Shown piece by piece: positions 6,174 through 8,485 of a stretch of 8,485 nt of DNA. Each line of letters opens with the position of its first letter. Position 1 is the stretch's first letter. Position numbers and translations under genes: made by a program. Origin of the DNA: DATFKA01 sp042095835. GTDB lineage: Bacteria; Bacteroidota; Bacteroidia; Chitinophagales; Saprospiraceae. The DNA is taken from assembly GCA_042095835.1 (NCBI GenBank), contig JBELML010000192.1, forward strand, positions 1 through 8,485. The letters run 5' to 3'. Under the pieces are notes generated by a model, which saw only the letters and a list, made by a program, of their open reading frames with translations, was not told the origin of the DNA and did no database searches.

Positions 6174-6615
6174 GGTACAAATTACAAATCAACTCCCCAC
6201 CTTCAATCTCTGCGCCGAGTTGTTGGTAGAAGTGCTGGGCAGCTTTGTTCCAATCAGAAACTTGCCACCTTACTTTTTGACACTTTGTATCTTTGGCATA
6301 TTGAATGATCTTGTCCAGAAGGGCGCTTCCAATACCTTGGCCGCGATACTGCGCTTGTACATAGAGGTCATCCATGTATAAAGACTTACCGGTCCAGGTA
6401 TGATAGGAAAAGAAGTAGGTGACATAGCCGATAATAGTGCCCTCTTTATTTTCGACAACCCAGCAGTTGAAGTAGTCTTTTTCCTTTTGCAAACGCTCCA
6501 GACTATTCGTCATTTTATCTGGCCGTTTTTCAAAATGGGCAAATTCTTTGATTAAGGCAATGATGGTAGCAAAGTCTTTTTCCTCGACTTCACGAATAAG
6601 GTAGGACTTCTCCAT
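6169..6615 (-). CDS. GNAT N-acetyltransferase, diamine/SSAT-like
   Basis: A 148-aa cytoplasmic acetyltransferase of the GNAT fold. The N-terminal strand and helices are YLIREVEEKDFATIIALIKEFAHFEK (5-30). LYMDDLYV (79-86) leads into the acetyl-CoA pyrophosphate loop RGQGIG (91-96), then SDWN (120-123) and HFYQQLGA with the likely general acid Tyr130. The layout, including YHTWTGKSLYMDD and the WQV.DWN strand, resembles eukaryotic spermidine/spermine and thialysine acetyltransferases (YLEDFFV, RGFGIG, EWN, NFYKRRGA). The acceptor is therefore likely an amine on a small molecule, perhaps a diamine or lysine analogue; that is inference. It is 15 bp after the SRPBCC gene and 21 bp before the hydrolase gene, inside the probable TetR operon. 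A second relative lies at 8016-8459. Confidence 0.9.
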   Translation of the reverse strand: MEKSYLIREVEEKDFATIIALIKEFAHFEKRPDKMTNSLERLQKEKDYFNCWVVENKEGTIIGYVTYFFSYHTWTGKSLYMDDLYVQAQYRGQGIGSALLDKIIQYAKDTKCQKVRWQVSDWNKAAQHFYQQLGAEIEGGELICNLYL

Positions 6616-6630
6616 ATATATTCACACTTA

Positions 6631-7089
6631 CTAAACTAATTCGGAATCATCAGGCATCATCTCTTCCACAAATCTTTTAAAAGCATACATATACTTTAGC
6701 GATTGTTTTTTGAGTGCGCCCTTCATCAGAAAGGAAAAATATTTGTTAATACCTTCAAACTCGAAGGATTGCTCATTGATGTACAAGGTCGAAAAAGGAC
6801 CTAGCTCCTCAAATCGATTGACCACCACATTATAGACACCATTGGTCTCGTAGGAAGCAGTGAAGGAGTCTGGAAGGTCTCTTGATAACACCGTTTCGGT
6901 CATCAATACTTTGCGGTCGGGCATTTGGAAATGGAGTTTCGCCTTTGCTCCTGGCTGTCCAGGCGTACCCATTAAATGCTCGTAGCGTTCGAGTTCTTCC
7001 ATCCAGATCAATAAGTGATCCGGATTGTCAAATAACTCAATTACCTTATCGAGAGATTGATTAATCTCTACTTGAACCGCATACTTCAT
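6631..7089 (-). CDS. SRPBCC (START-like) domain protein
   Basis: A 152-aa single-domain protein with the helix-grip fold. The segment MKYAVQVEINQSLDKVIELFDNPDHLLIW (1-29) is the first strand and helix pair that opens the ligand pocket; YEHLMGTPGQPGAKAKLHF (36-54) is the conserved turn and strand; beta strands follow to about 112; and a long C-terminal helix spans 125-145. Proteins of this type bind hydrophobic ligands; no catalytic residues are assigned, so it may be a binding protein or have weak enzymatic activity. I recall closely similar proteins in many Flavobacteriia and Saprospiria, usually next to TetR or alone. Here it is 21 bp downstream of the TetR gene. The start is supported by a good Shine-Dalgarno, AGGAG complementing 7096-7100, six bases before the ATG; this is unusual among its neighbours. 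Confidence 0.88.
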   Translation of the reverse strand: MKYAVQVEINQSLDKVIELFDNPDHLLIWMEELERYEHLMGTPGQPGAKAKLHFQMPDRKVLMTETVLSRDLPDSFTASYETNGVYNVVVNRFEELGPFSTLYINEQSFEFEGINKYFSFLMKGALKKQSLKYMYAFKRFVEEMMPDDSELV

Positions 7090-7110
7090 AGTCTTCTCCT
7101 TTTATCTGGT

Positions 7111-7749
7111 TTAAGCATCCGAATCTTCCTCTGGTTGTCGATGAACGTACTTTTTGATTTCGATGTACTCGGCCAGCCCTTTTTCAGATAGACAAGGCAA
7201 GAAAAGATTCCAGACAGCATCCATCAGCTCTCTGTCCTTCAAGACATAGTCTTGTGTCATCAGGGCAAACTCTTGCACCGGCCAAAAGGTAAGCATCATC
7301 CAAATGGAGAATACCAGATAGTCGTAGCTGATACCATTTTCCTCAGGTTTCATTCGCTCAGAATCAACGTAGTAGTCAATGAGCTTTTTGCCTTGTGAGA
7401 GGCGCTCAAAATTGATATCGTTGTGTTGCTTAGCTACGGTAGGGTAGTGCCTAGCAATGTGCGCAAAATCGTTAAAAATAAATTTATACTTTAATGCGTG
7501 CTCATGGAAGGCATTGACCATGACTTCCAAATGGTGTAAGGTTAAGTAGGTGTTGGGGAGGAAAAAGGTCCTAGTCTCATCAGCAATTTGGTCTCTAATT
7601 GCGTGCAGAAGTACGGTTTTAGTCTTATAGTGATAACTAAGGTTTCCCGCGCTAATACCCAATTCATCCGCGATCTGTTTCATGGAAACAGCAGCCAGCC
7701 CTTTATCATTAAAGATTTGGATGGCTGTTTTGATAATTTTTTGCTTCAT
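7111..7749 (-). CDS. TetR/AcrR-family transcriptional regulator
   Basis: A 212-aa regulator. The N-terminal TetR DNA-binding domain is clear: KIIKTAIQIFNDKG (4-17), then the helix-turn-helix VSMKQIADELGISAGNLSYHYKTK (21-44), with NLSYHY as recognition helix, then LLHAIRDQI. The remainder (60-205) is the ligand-binding helical domain with aromatic residues (FWPVQEF 155-161) but no subfamily I can name. TetR proteins usually repress their own gene and neighbours and release on binding a small ligand. It leads a tightly spaced run of four further genes, so it probably controls that operon. Two palindromes lie within 50 bp upstream of its ATG. The ligand is unknown; it may be the substrate or product of the encoded enzymes. 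Confidence 0.92.
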   Translation of the reverse strand: MKQKIIKTAIQIFNDKGLAAVSMKQIADELGISAGNLSYHYKTKTVLLHAIRDQIADETRTFFLPNTYLTLHHLEVMVNAFHEHALKYKFIFNDFAHIARHYPTVAKQHNDINFERLSQGKKLIDYYVDSERMKPEENGISYDYLVFSIWMMLTFWPVQEFALMTQDYVLKDRELMDAVWNLFLPCLSEKGLAEYIEIKKYVHRQPEEDSDA

Positions 7750-7758
7750 CGGTAATTT

Positions 7759-7798
7759 CTAAATTCAAAATAAATTTAGTAAAAATGTACTATTTTTA
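7759..7798 (-). promoter_or_regulatory. Two palindromes upstream of tetR, candidate operators
   Basis: ctaaatt (7759-7765) pairs with aatttag (7773-7779) across 7 bases. Immediately beside it, taaaaat (7780-7786) pairs exactly with attttta (7792-7798) across 5 bases. They lie 10 to 49 bases before the TetR start codon, the usual place for an autoregulatory TetR operator. No clear TTG/TAnnTTTG promoter could be picked out. Because the DNA is AT-rich, such palindromes can arise by chance, so support is modest. Confidence 0.4.
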
Positions 7799-8015
7799 AA
7801 AGTATTGAAAGAATTAAAATTAAAAAAAGTTGAGAAAGGAAGCTATGGGTGCCCACTTTGGAGGAGAAACGGCAATATATGCAAAACCTGGGCAAAAAAA
7901 TAAGGAGCAACCATCCCAAATGATTACCCCTTACACTATGAAACACTATATTCTTCATTTATACTAAAAGCAAGAACAGTGCCAATTTTTGTTTTTCTTC
8001 CTTTTTTTCTAAAAA
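7799..8015. other. Intergenic region with no identified gene
   Basis: This stretch between the tetR operon and the downstream end of the second GNAT gene contains A- and T-runs and no convincing coding frame. A 6-bp GC-rich inverted repeat (tgccca 7850-7855 with tgggca 7889-7894) is separated by 33 bases. A weak AT-only stem (tttttct 8004-8010 with agaaaaa 8020-8026) spans the stop codon of the GNAT gene at 8016 and is the only thing resembling its terminator. No RNA gene or riboswitch is recognised. Confidence 0.5.
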
Positions 8016-8459
8016 TCAAAGAAAAATCTTCGCATTCCACCATTCTTTTTCGATGATGGCTTTATTTTTCTCATAAAAATCAATAGCGGGCTGGTTCCAA
8101 TCCAATACTTGCCATTTCGTAAGCCTGCATCCTTTTGCTCGAGCAGTATCTAAATAAGCATCAAAAAGCTTTTGGCCAATCCCTTTTCCACGGAAAGCTT
8201 CCTGTACTACAAAATCTTCTAGATAAAGCATTTTCCCTTTCCAGGTAGAATAAGTCATATAATATAGGATCATACCGACTACCTGATTGTCTGCGATGGC
8301 AACTTGTGCTTCAAATACATGGTCTGTGAAATCTTGGTAATAATCCTCAAGTGTTGCGGTAAAAGCAGCTTCTTCTTTCTCATAAATAGCTAATTCCCGC
8401 ACTAATTGGTGTATGGCTGGAATATCTTCCTTTTGAGCGATCCGAATGCGAATGTCCAT
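8016..8459 (-). CDS. GNAT N-acetyltransferase, SSAT-like paralogue
   Basis: A 147-aa GNAT acetyltransferase. Strand and helix IRIAQKEDIPAIHQLVRELAIYEK (5-28) is followed by TYSTWKGKMLYLEDFVV (69-85), the acetyl-CoA loop RGKGIG (90-95), LDWN (119-122) and DFYEKN with the likely acid Tyr129. YLEDF and the overall layout match the spermidine/spermine acetyltransferase group closely, so the acceptor is probably a primary amine; this is family inference, not proof. It shares TW.GK.LY, the RG.GIG loop and WQV.DWN with the GNAT at 6169-6615, marking the two as diverged paralogues, and they differ at their C-termini (ICNLYL versus WNAKIFL). It is separated from the tetR operon by 266 bp and so is probably transcribed separately. 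Only 26 bases upstream of its ATG are in the window, so its promoter may lie beyond. Confidence 0.9.
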   Translation of the reverse strand: MDIRIRIAQKEDIPAIHQLVRELAIYEKEEAAFTATLEDYYQDFTDHVFEAQVAIADNQVVGMILYYMTYSTWKGKMLYLEDFVVQEAFRGKGIGQKLFDAYLDTARAKGCRLTKWQVLDWNQPAIDFYEKNKAIIEKEWWNAKIFL

Positions 8460-8485
8460 TTTTTAGATTTTATCTGTGTACACTA

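Noticed and set aside
7776..7958. Minus-strand 60-codon hydrophobic open frame upstream of tetR
   Set aside because: Its hydrophobic residues come from T-rich DNA, it overlaps the candidate tetR operators, and it has no recognisable family.
8476..8483. 8-bp palindrome gtgtacac upstream of the second GNAT gene
   Set aside because: Too short to distinguish from chance, and the upstream region is cut by the window edge.

Overview
The window looks like chromosomal DNA of a Bacteroidota bacterium, perhaps a Saprospiraceae- or Lewinella-like marine or environmental lineage. The evidence is a PadR regulator overlapping a MacB/FtsX permease with an N-terminal prefix domain, AT-rich intergenic DNA, few clear Shine-Dalgarno sites, a good TAnnTTTG-type -7 element upstream of padR, and SRPBCC and CPMC small-protein families typical of that phylum. 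Placement below phylum is inference. No rRNA, tRNA, CRISPR array, transposase, integrase or phage gene is visible.

Layout. Positions 1-447 hold no convincing gene. They carry short direct and inverted repeats (1-169) and a strong nested hairpin block (251-325) that resembles a dispersed intergenic repeat. At 448-711 (+) lies the only plus-strand gene, a small secreted or anchored protein with a CPMC motif. Directly against its stop codon, on the minus strand, is the 5' stump (712-933) of a class C beta-lactamase-like serine hydrolase gene, cut before its catalytic SxxK motif. Everything else is on the minus strand. Read in transcription order from the right, it is: an SSAT-like GNAT acetyltransferase (8459-8016); a 266-bp intergenic region with palindromes; then a tight cluster of TetR regulator (7749-7111), SRPBCC protein (7089-6631), a second SSAT-like GNAT (6615-6169), an exported alpha/beta hydrolase (6147-5290) and a fold-type III PLP decarboxylase-like protein (5282-4077). 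After a 131-bp gap come padR (3945-3610) and an overlapping 867-aa FtsX/MacB-type permease (3620-1017).

How the genes may work together. The TetR-to-decarboxylase genes are separated by only 7 to 21 bp and are probably one transcript under TetR control. A decarboxylase from an amino-acid decarboxylase family, next to a GNAT of the diamine/thialysine acetyltransferase type, suggests amine or amino-acid-derivative metabolism; the substrate is unknown. The padR-permease pair is a separate regulated unit with its own promoter. Three 21-bp repeats spaced exactly 33 bp apart, plus a degenerate fourth copy, overlap that promoter and are the best candidate for an undescribed PadR operator array.

Nothing here is certain to be a new system. 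The strongest items are the phased repeat array at padR, the broken hydrolase gene fused to the end of its neighbour, and the decarboxylase with substitutions at usually conserved active-site positions.
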